Part shown: positions 1-13,532 of the stretch, piece by piece
Numbering within the stretch: the stretch's first letter is position 1
Layout of the letters: every line of letters begins with the position of its first letter
Assembly (NCBI GenBank): GCA_001970855.1
Contig: LSSN01000948.1
Coordinates: 8,115 to 62,166 of the forward strand
Origin: Smittium culicis
Lineage: Eukaryota > Kickxellomycota > Harpellomycetes > Harpellales > Legeriomycetaceae
Length of the DNA stretch: 54,052 nucleotides
Reading direction: 5' to 3'
The notes under the pieces: model-generated
Told to the model about the DNA's origin: nothing
Databases searched by the model: none
What the model saw: only the letters and a program-made list of their open reading frames with translations
Made by a program: the position numbers and the translations under genes

Positions 1-56
1 TAATTTTTAATATGAATTAGAAATTTCGTATAAAAAATAGGATAAAATTTTTTTAC

Positions 57-1635
57 CATCAATTCGAGGATCCCAAATTCGCACAAATTTATCAGTATGG
101 CCACTAACTATCAGTCCTGATAAAGCTGAGTAGTCTACTGATAGGAAAGCCTGGTCGCAAACCTTTGTACTCACGTTATCTGAAGTTACAGCGTCCCAAG
201 ATCTTAATGATTGATCGAAACCACCAGAGTAAAAAGTGTTTTTTGAAGAGCTATTAATAGCTACGCTGGTGATAGAGCCTATGTGGCCAGTAAAGGTGGA
301 TTTAGGTACCTAAATAGATGAAATCCAAAGTTTTTAACACAAATAAAATTTATATAGTTTTTGAAATTTTTTATATGTTGGGACAAAATGTAATAGATCT
401 GTTAATAATTAAAGATCCTAAAATGTATGCTACTGACATAATACAATTAATCGCTTTCATTTTTTTAAAAAATGAAAAGCTAAAAAAAAAAAAAAGATCC
501 CAATAATAAGGTATTGTAGTGATTTATAATAAAATACCTTTATCAAGTTAGATGGGCTTGACGCAGACTTGGATTTTTTAGATTTCTTAGTTAGCTTTTC
601 AGATAGGAGTTTTGAAACAGTTGGTAATCCTTCAATACCATTTTCCATTATTTCTCTTTGACTATCTTCAGTTGGAATCTCAGTATCATATAATTTAAGC
701 GTCGAGTCAGTAGAACATGTTATAAAATGGCTGTTATCAGGGCTGACTGCTATTCCATTAACGCAAGCTTTATGTCCGTATGAAACATAACCAATCTCCA
801 ATGAAGAATCAGAAGAGGAATTTGATTTAATCCAACCTATGGTAGTTTGATCTATACCAGCTGATAGCAACTCTACATTGTTAGCTTTACTACCACTTGA
901 AGACTCAGAACTATTATTTAAAGAAATTATTGATTTCACAGAGCCGGTGTGGCCTACAAGACTAGCTTCTAATTCGTTGCTTGCATTCCATAGCTGGATC
1001 GTAGAATCATAACAACCGACGTATATCAAGCTAGAAATGTAAAAAAAAGCGATTTATTTTAATATTTTTGAATTTCATAATAGCAAATTCAATTAAAACA
1101 GATAAGAAATGTGAAAAAACTATTTACTTTGGTGAGGCGATTTGAATTGAGCTAATCCAACTATCGGTATCGTAATTGGATAGCGATTTAGGAGGTTTTA
1201 GAGATTCAATAAATTCAACAGTAATAATATTTTCCTAAAAATACAGATAAGAATTTAAAGCATAAGTTGAAAAAATTAAATGGTAAAAATTGTTACTGTT
1301 GATATGTTCTTTGAAGTTAAGTATTGATATAAGCTGGTTCTTAAAAATTCTCCTTCAATCAAAAAATCGAATGGTACGATTGGATCTATTCAAAAATAAA
1401 ATAATAAAATAGGCAGATTGAATTATACTGAATGCTAGTAAGAAAGATAATTCCTGTGAGTTATGTTGTATGCGAATGAACAAAAAATACCATTGCTCAG
1501 TAAATGATTAACGATTTCGGAAAGACCAAATCTTTTTAGCTCGGTAGGGACAACAAGCGGGGTGTCAGGGAGCTCATATTTGGATGTTTTTGAAACTAAT
1601 CGAATCTGAACTTGCTCTGCTTTTGAATTTTTTTC
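57..1635 (-). CDS. YTM1: Ytm1/WDR12, ribosome biogenesis WD-repeat protein (3' part off window)
   Basis: Subunit of the nucleolar Nop7-Erb1-Ytm1 (PeBoW) complex needed for 27S rRNA processing and pre-60S maturation; its N-terminal NLE domain is known in the family to bind the AAA-ATPase Rea1/Mdn1. Seen here: ATG at 1635, then an NLE domain (VQIRLVSKTSKYELPDTP, then PFDFLIEGEFLRTSL in the next exon), then a beta-propeller with WD-type blade ends DSTIQLWN, DQTTIGWI, DSTLKLYD, FDQSLRSWD and DKFVRIWDPR. Exons by phase and splice signal: 1635-1491, 1385-1297, 1234-1128, 1030-538, 309-57; introns 62-228 nt. About 362 codons are present; the last donor is at 56 and the final blades lie beyond the left edge. 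A Ser/Lys-rich loop sits near the end of exon 4, between blades. Identity is secure from the NLE plus WD order; small junction errors are possible. Confidence 0.93.
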
Positions 1636-4600
1636 CATTATAAAATATATTTGTTTAATATTTAAAAGTGAATTAACTTCGAATAAACAATATTTAAAGC
1701 CTAATTCTATAATCCTTTTTGAGTTATAGTAATGCACTTGAAAAAACGTATAAAAAATTTTTTTTTTAGATTCATAGTTTCATTTTTGAATATTATTGGC
1801 CAATATTTTATTATAAGCTAATTTAAAACTTTCGATCTGCCAATAATTCGTCTCTAAATAGTATTAATATTTAACCCAATTTTGAAGAATTTAGTAACAA
1901 TTTTGATAATAGCCATAGAAATTTTTGGAAACAATTTTACTCGCAGTATCAATCTATTACATCCTCTAAAAAAAATTTATTTAATTACTCTCTATTTGTA
2001 TGTTTTTTTTTTTTGATGAGCGAAATATTTATATAAATTTTTTCAAAACCTCATAAAATTACTTATTTATACTATATAAAATTTAATTTAGTGAAAGAAT
2101 AAGATAGCAATTAGAATAACCATTACTTTTTTTTTGGTAAAAATTACTAATATAGCTGTAGAACGCATGAACTTGGTTATATATAGAATTCAGTAATAAA
2201 AGTATTCTTAGTGTTATTATCCGCATAAAACTATAGGATTAATTTTTATACTTTGCGTACTCGGTTAATTGGGGAATTTATCATAATTTCTGTTTAATTT
2301 TACTACACATTAAACTTTTAAACAATTTAAGCGTGGGAATGTTAGTAGCTATTGTATTTTTCTAAGCTCTTAAACACATGACTATAATATGTTTTGCACT
2401 TTAAATTGAATAATTATTTATATTAGTTACTATTTCGTAAAATTTTAAGCGTTAGATTATAAATTACAATTAAATAAATTTAAATCTCTATTATAGATTT
2501 AATTGATATTATTATGATAAATACTGTAAAGAATCAAAATTAAAGTATATGTGTACACAGATTTGAAATAGGTAAAAATATAATTATAATTTTTCCAATA
2601 GAAAAATTTTATATATGTATGCATATCTTGATTTTAATTAGTATTCGATTAAATATGCGTATTCTTGCAGTAAAAAAAACCATAAAGTTATGAATACTTT
2701 AAAAATAAAATAAATATTTAGCACTTTCAAAATAATTTTTATTTTTAGATCATATACCTATATTATTAAGCTCTGGTTTATTTTGTCGAAAATAGTACTG
2801 AACACAATATTTTTTTCTCAAAATATATTTGAATATATCCTTTACTTGTAAATCGATTTATCCTCTTAAATTTTTCGCTAAATTGAAACCAGAAAAACAA
2901 AATATCTGGGTTTTATGCATTTTTTTTATAAAATAAGTAATTGAAAGCCCTAAATTTTTTTAATGAAGAACAAAAAATAACGCTGATGTAGTAAAGTATA
3001 AAAATTTTATAGTTAATGAAGCCTGATAAATTCCTGTTATTTAGTTAACACAAATAAATTAATTAGATGCTAACAAGCAAATGAAACCACTATTGAAAAC
3101 TCGAATGAAATCATATAGAGGAAAATCAATTAGATTAATGAATAAATTAATTGAATCGAGCATGGTTTATATTTCCAATAATACACTATTATAATTGTGC
3201 TTCATAACTAATTTTACAAAAAATACTAATTTCAACAAAAGCTATTTAAAACCTTATTATTTTATTTTCAGGTAATATATTTTTCAATATATATATATTA
3301 TAAAACCAGGTTAAGCAATAACCATCATACCAAAATTCGTTCATAAGAATAATAGACATTTTATTTTAATATATTCAAAGATTAAATATTGAATCATTTT
3401 AAGGATATAGTGAGAAAATATGCAATTATGTATTGCTCTTATAAATTATTGTTTATAAATTCAAAAAAAATCGCTCATAAACGTAATCTCTTTTAAAAAA
3501 GATTCTAATAAAGCTAAATTAATTCAAATTTAAAATTTAGTTCTTTAAAATTATTCTATTTATCTTAGGAAAATTTATCTAGCTGATAATTCATTTGCAA
3601 GTATTTATATATCCACACTTAAACAATCATTAACCATTAATTAAATAAGATAATCACCTTATTTATGGACATGAATAAATAATTTATTTGGGATTATATT
3701 TTGTTAAGTTTTAAAAGTTGAATTTTTCGTACTAGGATTCGGATGAAATCGAATAAATCTGTAGGTATTTATAGTAATAATTTTCGTTTTATATTTTTGC
3801 TATGATTTTAATAATAAATATAAAATCTAATACTCTTATTATTTTTAAATTTGCTAATATTCAGGTACTTTTATTCTATTTTTAAATAAAAAATTTTGGT
3901 ATAATTACCGATTTTTTTTAGTTATTATTATTTAATTTTAAAAATATTGAATCTGGATTTTCAAAATCTTTAATTGAATTAAAAAAGTAAAATCTTAATA
4001 AAGTTATTTATTTAAAACATTAACCCAGGAGTAACACACTTAACTTGAAAAGGATAAAAATTAATATAAAATAATTGATAATGTAAAATTTAAATCTAAT
4101 TGGATATTAACAATACTTTTAATAATAAATTTGTAAAGGATACTAAATATAATCCGCTATTCAAAAAAAATAAAAATAAAAATTATAATTTAATATAATT
4201 CAAATAGTAGGACTTTAAATAATAATATAGCTATAATTTGTATGACTTTAATTTTTTTTTTTTTTTTTAACTATTAAGCATATATATGTACACACTTATT
4301 AATTTTTTATATTTTAATTATGTGTGTAGATATAATTATATTCATCGTAGGTATAATATAACACGCCAATTTAATATATCTTAATTTTATAAATTAATAT
4401 TTTTATAATTTAGTACGCCTATTTTTAATTCTTTATATCAGCATAATGTATTGGAATATATAATTAGTCATTTATAATATTATATATCGTGGTAATAGTT
4501 TATTTAATACATTATTTTAGATAAATCTGATGAAGTTATCACTATCTATTTTGATAATATTTTTAGCTATAATTAAAATATGATCGATTAATAGCATAAA

Positions 4601-7600
4601 AATTAGATATTTAATAAAAGTTATCTTAATTTAAAAATATTTTCGAACAACTTATAGCTAGTTAAATTCACAAGAAAGTATAGATAAAAAGATTTTAGTC
4701 AGGGATTTAATTTGAATTCATGATAAATACATTAAATGGATTTATAATTAAATAAAATTTGAAATAAAAATTAAATTTGTATCAAGATTGATTTTCAGAA
4801 ATGTATAAAAATGATTAATCTTATTTTAAAAAGATATTATTAAATCTATGGAAATTTTTTTATTTAAATATTTCAGAAATTGATAAATAATTTAATGAAA
4901 TCTCAAAGATTTTTTGAAATTATCACAGGAATACTTAATACTATTTACAATTTGCCAAAAAATTTCCTAAGAGGAAAAAATAATTAATAATAATATAATT
5001 AATGTCTAAGATTTTTAAAAAAAATCACAGGAATAGTTAATTATAAATAATTTATGATTATTTTCAAATTAATTTTCTTTTTGGTTATTCTCGTTAGTTT
5101 TAAAGTGGAAAATAAGGAAAATTTTCCGTTACTACAAAAAAATTACACTCGCAAAACCTAATATTTTTCAATATTAATATTAAGTTATATTTCTTTTCTA
5201 ATAAATATCATAACAGGTTTTAAATCTATTATATTTTTGGGGTATTATTATTGATAATATAATTTGTTTAAAATAAATTTTAGTTATTGATGAAAATTAC
5301 TGGCTTTCAACATTTTTTATAATTAATTAATTGATAAAAATAAATAATTTAGGTAATTTTAATATGGGCCATTTTCTCTTACTTTATACACCATTGAAAT
5401 TTTTTTATCAAATAATGATTTATATATGACTTTCAAAACCTAAGAATATAATTGATACTCTTGAAATTTAAAACGATTATTAATAGCTTAAAAAAGCTCG
5501 TTCATAATTTTTTTTAAAATATAATATATGTGTTTTCATATAGTAAATAATTAATCATATTTCAAAAAATTTATAAATTAATTGAAAAATTTAAAAAAAA
5601 AAAACTAATGTGATTATCACGTTTATTTTTTTTTTTCACGATCATATTTAATGAAAATTTTACAACATGTGTAATTGAGTCATTTTTTCTTTATGATATT
5701 GAAAGGGGGTGTTCCATTGAAATTGATTGCATGATATTTCTAATTACTTTCAATAATTTTATTCGTTGGTTATTTATAAATTTCAATTGTTTTTTGTTAA
5801 AATTATTTCTTCGATAAGAAATTTTACATTCTATCATATTTTCAGAATAAAAAAATGATATTTTATATCTTTGTTGATTAGCTATTTTTATTTTTATTTA
5901 ATTATTGGATATAACCAGCTATATGTTTTTTATTCATTCTATTATTGTTAGGAATATTACATCTTATTTAGGAAAATTTGGTTAGTTCTTAATTTCAACA
6001 TTATTTATTGCCATATTTAATTCTTTATTTGAAAATAACATAAATATAATTGTTTTTGCAAATTTAAATTTAACGGGAGATGATTAATTAAATGCCTTTA
6101 CCTGTGTATTAAAGAAAGTAATATGTATAATTATTTATTTAATCGTACTGTAAATAAAAAAATGAAAATAGATTGAAGTGCCTATTAGTATAATCTATAA
6201 TGAATTTTAATTATTATTTATTATTGGAATATATGTATTTAAGAAATTAATGTAATAGGTTGTATTACTTAATAATAAACGATGGATTTTATAGTGAAAA
6301 ATACTGACAATAATAAAAAATGAAGTTTAATGAGCGGGAAATTAGAAATGTAAGTTGATACAATAAAAAATGTTGAAATAAAAAGAAAAATTACATATTC
6401 ATTCGTATATGAAACTTTTTATAAAATTTTAATTTCATTGAATTAATTTATATTTATTAATCATGCATATTTATATTTTAAGCTTTTCCATAATATCAAT
6501 ATAAAAATACAGCACAATTTATAGCTTTTATTCTACAAATATAGCCTGGTTTCTTTGAAAAATTATTTTCCAATACAAAAGAAAATAACTGATTTTTTAA
6601 AATCTTGATTGACAATTGTATGTATATTTTTTAAATATTTATTCGCTTAATAAACACTATTCTAAAATTATAGAACAAAATAAAAGTTACGATTAAATTT
6701 CGTTACTTTATTTTGATATAATAATTTTTTATTTAGTCTTTACATAATTAATTAATTTGAGCTTGATTTATCTTTAAATTTTCACTTCAGTTATTTTATT
6801 TATAAATTTTTAAATATAAAATTCTCACTTAATATAAAGTCTAGCTATCATTAAATCTGAAAGGTATCTTTCTAAGTTAAATCTAAATGTATTAAAATGA
6901 TTTACCCAACTACAGGACTGGAAACGACAAATTTAACAATAATTTTTTCTAATGTAGTTTTATTAGTAAACTAAAAAAATTTATCACAAGTATTGTTAAT
7001 TTTTTTGTTTTTATAATCAATAAAACTAAAAAAAATAATTCAACGATTAAAATTCGATTAGTTATTAAAAATTAATTAATAAATAAATTGACCACACAAT
7101 TTTCGGTATTGACATTTATCGGCTGAAATTTACAACATATATAACCATTTATTTTTGCAAATAAAATTTTAACAGTTTTAAATCATGTATTTATACCATT
7201 AAATAATATAATCTGAATGTTCATTTTTTTTATGGTTTATCATAAATTTTATTGATAAATATAACATGAAATCATTATTATTTATATCATGCGATTCAAA
7301 AACACCTTTATAGGGGATTTATAGGCTTTATAATATATTTAGAAAAGCGTTTTTACTAGAAAATCAAAAGCTACAGTATTTTTTTTCGGGTTGATAGAAT
7401 AGAAATTTTGACTAAAAGATCGAATTTTTGCCATTGTATAAGATTTCTTGACTCATATTATTTTCAAAATTTTAGAGCTTTCATCTCTATTAAGCTGTCC
7501 TTCAATATGATAAGTAAACCTATCATTCAACAGCCATGGATTTCAAATCTAAATCCAAGGCTATTCATTTTTAATTTTTTTTTTTACATCAATTGTGGGT

Positions 7601-9662
7601 GATTGACACTGACAGCCTCCAGTTTCATAATTCTCATTTGATATAATTCTTAAAAATTTTGCCAAATAATACTAAAAAATTAATTTTCAATTCATTAAAG
7701 TTGACTGCAGTCTAATTTCTGCATACATTATCTAAGAAAAGTCGATTAAATTATTCTATACTTATAAAAATAGTTTTTTTGACCTTGATTTATGAGCATT
7801 AGCCGCCTTTTATTATAATACTTCTATGATACGAGGGTATAAATGAAATATAGTGAAATTTTTATATTATTGATTTATTTTGTGTTAGCTGTCTCTTCAG
7901 AACTGATTCATCTGATTAATATGCTTTTAAATAGTTTTTTCTAGAATCTAGACTTCCTCAATAAGATTAGTGCAATAAACAAAAATTCTTATTATTGTTA
8001 CTTGATATAAGCGATCTAATAATTCCTATTTTTTTTGAGAGCTATGATCAAGAGATAATAATATCTAGAAATATCACGTAACTGTTAGAGTATAATTAAG
8101 GTTAGATTTTTTTCTAGTTTAAAATTCAAAGAAAAAAATCAAGGTGATTTCACAATAATTAATATAATTGAAATGGAATTATATAAATTATGAAATTAAA
8201 AAAATAGACTTTTTTTACGAAGATTTTTCTAGGTCACAAAAAACACATTTTTATTATCAATAGAAAAAAAAACTGGTATATTTTCTTTTGGAAAATAAAA
8301 GCTGTTAAAAATCAAAATGAAAAATCATTTTTCTGAAAATATATATATGTCGAAATTGATAATTTTAAACGCATAATATTTTATTAATATATCTAATATT
8401 TGAATAAATAGCATGTTGCAGAAATAAAAGTCAATACCGAAAATTAATCAGTAATTTAATTGTGTCAACAAATACTATACCTACAAAAACATAGAAATAT
8501 TAAAGCCAATTTAATTTAATTTTAAATTAAGTGGTTTAGTTTAAATTTTATTTTTTAGATTTTTTTTGGATAAAATAACCAGAAAAAATGATAAAGATTA
8601 ATATTAGTACGATTGAAATGCCAATTAATAATGCAAATAGAAAGTTATACAAAAATTTTATCCCCTATTTAAAAAAAAATAGAGAAATAGACCAAATTTA
8701 ATTTAGGTTTTTTTTTTATTGAAATTTTTATATCAATTCGAACAAAATTTTAAATATGGTATAAATTTATTAATAGAAATAAAATTTTACTATTTAGTGC
8801 TATCCGGCTGCCATTAAATTTGTATCATGCATTTTTGTAGCTTATGCAGTTTCTATAATTGGTTACTTAATTCTCTATTTAACAAAACTAAAAAGGAAAA
8901 AAAACTGTTTAAAAATAATGGGAGCGAAATAATAATTAGTAAAAAAAATATATTATATTTATAGCGTTTAATAATCAGCCGTAGTTGATGAGCTTGATAA
9001 TTTCCATAATAGCTGAATAACAGTAAAATCATTCAGATCAATGAAAATTTTATAATTCCGCAAATTATTTTTATAGCTGTTAATTTTAATGTCACAATTC
9101 ATTATCCTGATTAATATACCATGTCACTATTAACTATTTTAACCTGAAGTTATATTTTTAATACTTGGTTAGGGTAAAAATAAATATTTTTTAAAGTTTC
9201 AGCATCTAAAGTCAGATAAACCACCATTGCTATTAAAAAATAAAGCTTAAATCATTTCTCCTAATAAATATATAGAAAAGTAAAATTTCTTATTCGATCA
9301 AGTAGATAAAATTAGTGAATTTTAATATTCGACTTGATGGTATTGAAATATAGACAAATACTTTTTTTTGTTACGAGTCAGTCATATAGATGTTATTTAG
9401 TAGTTTTACAAAACTACAAATTAAACTTGTTTAAAATAATAACATCGTGTAAATTCGTATGAATATTATGTTTTTATTTTCAGTTTTATGTGGATAATTT
9501 AGATATAAAAAAAATTATAAAAATTACATTAAAAATGTACAGCATATTGTATAGATATTAATAATTGGGTGTTGATAAAAGTTTATAAACTTGGAATCAT
9601 AAATGGAATATAGCTAATGTGGATTGGTTGCTTAAGTACTCATGATCTAAAAGTCAGTTTAA
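1636..9662. other. Gene-free A+T-rich desert (8 kb)
   Basis: No open reading frame with recognisable protein features, no tRNA or rRNA that I can fold by eye, and stops dense in all frames. The stretch is dominated by A/T homopolymers and short AT microsatellites (for example around 3280-3300 and 4250-4270). The reading frame near 7408-7602 is Phe/Asn/Ile-rich translation of biased DNA and is not supported. The part just upstream of 1635 must hold the YTM1 promoter; a GATGAG hexamer occurs at about 2017. Confidence 0.6.
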
Positions 9663-12600
9663 TTAATGAAGAGGGTCTGGAACTGGTTTTGATGGAAGCC
9701 ACAGATATGGCAACATCCCAACCAGCTGTGGGTACATATACGGCTGGTTGTTTGAATCCAAAACGCCAAAACAATTTGTCATCCCTGATTGGCTGTAATC
9801 AGACTTTGAGTTTTGTTCTATTGCTGATTCGCTGGTATTTCCATACCATCTTAGCTCAGTGGATTGTGGCATTTGAATACCAATAACTTCATAATTATGA
9901 TTGTGATGATCTACAGGGTTGATAAGCTGAGGGCTTTTGTCCTTACGATCGTCATGTCTTACTAGGTTCGTTTTGTTGAAATCAAGTTCACTGCTAAAAG
10001 ACTTAGATGCTATATTTAAGCTATTCTCCTCGGATAGTGGCGATAGTCTCGAGTGTCTACTGTATACAAGATTTGAGCTATACATTAAATCTCTTTTGCT
10101 ATTCATAAGATTGAATTCAATACTAGTTCCGGACTGGCCATTTCCATGATTAAGAGGCTGTTTTCCAACATCTTTGGTTGAAGATATCATGTTTGTATCT
10201 GGAGAGGACATGTTCTCAAATAAGTCCCTAGAAGAAAGTAAACTAGAATCAAGAAATACATTTTCCAGAAAGAAATCTTTGAGATCGTTAAGCTTTGACA
10301 ATAAGTCAAATGAAGTGAAAAAATCATTAAATCTGGAAAAAAATCTATCAACTCTGACTCTGAATCCATCTTCGTTGTAATTACGATCATAAATTTCGCT
10401 ATTACTGTCAGAGCTACCGATCTGTTCTTCCAAATATGCTCTATGTTTTTTATTCGTAGAAAAAGTATTAGTGCTGTTTGATACGTATATTGGCGAGTTA
10501 TTTTTTCTAGATTCAGGATTTTCTATAGTTGGAGAAAATTTAAAGCTGTCAGCTCCAAGTTTTAAGCTATCGTGATTAGTATGGTTTGATACGCCTTTTG
10601 GTTTGTTTCCAGTAGGTACGTCATGATTAAATAGTTCAGCTAGAGAGTTATCATTAGTACTATCATCAAAAAATGAAGAGAAATTTCCTTCATAAGAAAT
10701 TTTTTTGTTATTAGCTATTGAACCGTAAGGATTTTTTGAGCTACCAGAAACTAAAGGAGTTTTAAAAACAGGCGAATCCAGTACAGAGTGTTTGGGGTTT
10801 ACGAGATCATAGTTTACATTGGAGAATAGATTTGGGCTCTTTTTATTGCTTCTAGAAGTACGGCTATTATTGAATTCAGACGCAAATGTTAGCATGTCAA
10901 GGGGGATAAATGACAAGTGGCTTTCAAGTAATGACTGTAAATTAGCTCTAAAATACAAGTTGACGAATATCAATACTAGCTGTAAAAGAAACAGAAGGAA
11001 TTTTTCTCTTAGAGCAAATATTCCGAGCATCAAAAGCAAATAAATAAACAAGCTGGTAACCAGGTCCTTCACAAAGTTAACAGCATGTAGACCAGAAGTT
11101 TCAAATGGCGGAGAATAAACTAAAAATGATTACAAAATAAGAAAAGAGACGATTTTGTTAAAATAAAAAACCAATAAAATTTATCATAAGAAAAGATGTT
11201 TGAGGAAGGCAGGGAGAAAGAGGGTGAGATAATGGGTAAACTAAAATGATACGATTAAAAATTTACCATAAAGTATGAGATATTTGTTCACAATATATCC
11301 GATAAGGAAGTAAATCACAGCAAAAACAGTAATCAATGGAGCGATCGAAGAGTAAGTTATGGCGATTGCAAAAATAAGCAAGGATTGAGGATATAATAAA
11401 GTCCAGTTAGTGAATTCTGGGCCGTAACAGTTTGCATAATCTCTGGGACTTTTACAAAAGAATCGAGAGAATTCGTTAAAAATAACAGTCCCAAACCTCA
11501 TTAAACGGAGAGGGTAATATCCAATTCCTAGCAAAACGATGTAACTCATAAAGAATGGGGCAGCCTTAGGGAGGGTATCAGCCAAAGATTTTGGAATTTC
11601 AGCAGGGTTTTCAATCCATTGTTTTAGTTTGTCTAGAATCGCACTGGATAAAGTAAAAATCAATAGAACGGAAACTACTAAATAGAAAAAGTATTGCTGA
11701 ATAGTTTCCATTTGTAGTCTAGATATCATTCTTTGACCAGCAATAATGTTCAGGACTAAAAAAAGAATAAAAAAAGTTGATTTAATTGTAAATAAAAAAA
11801 AAGTAGTTTATAGGAACGTTAAAAAAATAAAGTTTGTGATTCTTACATGTGAGGAAGTAGGGATATAGCTCATTGTAAGCAAATAGGATTAACGAAGGAA
11901 CGGTGAAGCGTAAAAATGTGTTCAATATTGGAGAATTTTTAACAAATTTACAAAAGCCGGGGACGTAGCTATCGATAAACTCTGGGCTCAAAAGTGCAGA
12001 TAAAGCAGTTATAGGAACTAACCAAAAAACAAACATCAAAAGAATGACAAGTCGGGTGATAAGAGTTCTAATGATTCTGCTTTTTGCCGAGACTGTTAAA
12101 TTTGGCCAGTAAATATCTCTAGGCTCTGGAGCAAGGCTAGCAATAAATTTTTGAGGGTGAGAGTATAAGTTAAGCTGGGCGGCTACCTGTGCAGATTTAG
12201 CATTGGAGAAAGTAACAAAACCAACATTCGAAGCATTGTAGTAGCTATCGTTTAAAATTTCGTGTCTTTCTTTTCGAACAAGCAAATCTAAGCTAAAAAA
12301 TTTGTCTCGTAAATTGTGAGTTTTTTTGATCCAGGTTTCAATTTTTTTGCGGAAACTATGTGTTTTTGGAGAGCTCGATTTGGCCCAATCATACAGTATC
12401 TTAAGCTCTGTTGAGATGTTAGAATCGGTTGTATCATGAAAAAATTTAGCTAGAACTTTAGGATCGTACCCATTTGCCGTGCAGGGGTTCCCAAGCAGAT
12501 CAGCGTATCTACGCTCGATTTGGAGTAATAGCTTAGCACGCATTTTGATAAGATGGTCCAACTCAGTGAATTTCGGTATTATACAAGACGATTCAACTTC

Positions 12601-13532
12601 ACCGACTCCTATATCTTCAAAGTAATTTTTAAGGCTTTCGGCAGAGCGAAAGTTATCAGGAATGTTTCTTAGCATGATGGTACGCACAGGAGCTGATTTT
12701 TGCAAGCGATGTAAAAAGCTCCAACGCAATGATAATGTTTGATACGCGAACCTTGATGCCATAAAATAAACCAAACCAACAAAAAAGTATCCAAAAACCA
12801 AGTGAGCAACAAGTACCTGATTAGAGCCTAATGCAGCTGAAGTTAAGTATGACCAAATTGATTTTGTAGCGAAGCTAAAAATATTGTTGATATCTAGGGG
12901 GTTTTCAGTGTTATTAGGAGGTTTTATTTTAGGGCTGTTGATGGAATTGTATCGAGCTTCTAGAGGGACAATTATAAAGATTCCAAAGAAAGCCATAGTT
13001 GCAAACAAGGATATCATTAATTTGAAAAATCGCATGTACTAAATAGGCGAAATTCAATATATAATCGTCAATAAAGTTGTTAAATAAAATCATTAATATA
13101 AGGATAAAGTAACAAGAAATGTATTTACAATAACAGCGTCTAAACCGACACTTGTGAGTATATCTTTTTCGGAGGTATTCCAAACTACAGGCAGCCAACC
13201 CCAAAAAGTGTCAGGTATTGGTTTAGGTGCGCCTCTGTATAATTTCAATAGAAAATATAAGAATAATGAATTATAGAATAAGTTTTTTTAAAACAAGCTC
13301 AAGTCAGCTGAATTAAATGGTGATTATAGAAAAAAATTATCAAGAACCTTTTAAGCCGACTTCTCGGAGAATAAACGTGAGGCCATTTACGTCTTAGTGC
13401 ACAGAAGGTGTACATAGCTATAGCACCCAAGGTTAACGCGAATAAGATCTGAGTTCCCAAATCTCTGTAATTGTTTGCCATGTACAGAGTAGTGCCCGGA
13501 AATTTAGAGCCATCATCATTGTTACTGCTCAT
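9663..13532 (-). CDS. Csc1/OSCA-TMEM63-family (RSN1/PHM7-like) membrane channel
   Basis: Predicted cation channel of the plasma or internal membranes; family members are osmo- or mechanosensitive Ca-permeable channels, and Rsn1/Phm7 are the yeast relatives. Exons 13532-13348, 13234-13129, 13038-11847, 11755-11267, 11119-9663 join in phase to 1142 aa. In order: first membrane segment (TQILFALTLGAIAMYTFCAL, about residues 27-46), the late-exocytosis-type motif GWLPVVW with VGLDAVI, two further segments, a cytosolic RRM-like loop (PVRTIMLRNIPDNF onward, about residues 210-410), WPNLTVS leading into the multi-pass 7TM core (about 425-715), then a hydrophilic Ser/Asn-rich tail of roughly 420 aa coded by the last exon. 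The tail is long for the family and looks disordered; its composition resembles the orphan at 17376. Start chosen because exon 1 supplies the first membrane helix and joins in phase. Which paralogue group it belongs to (Csc1, Rsn1 or Phm7) cannot be told. Confidence 0.9.
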
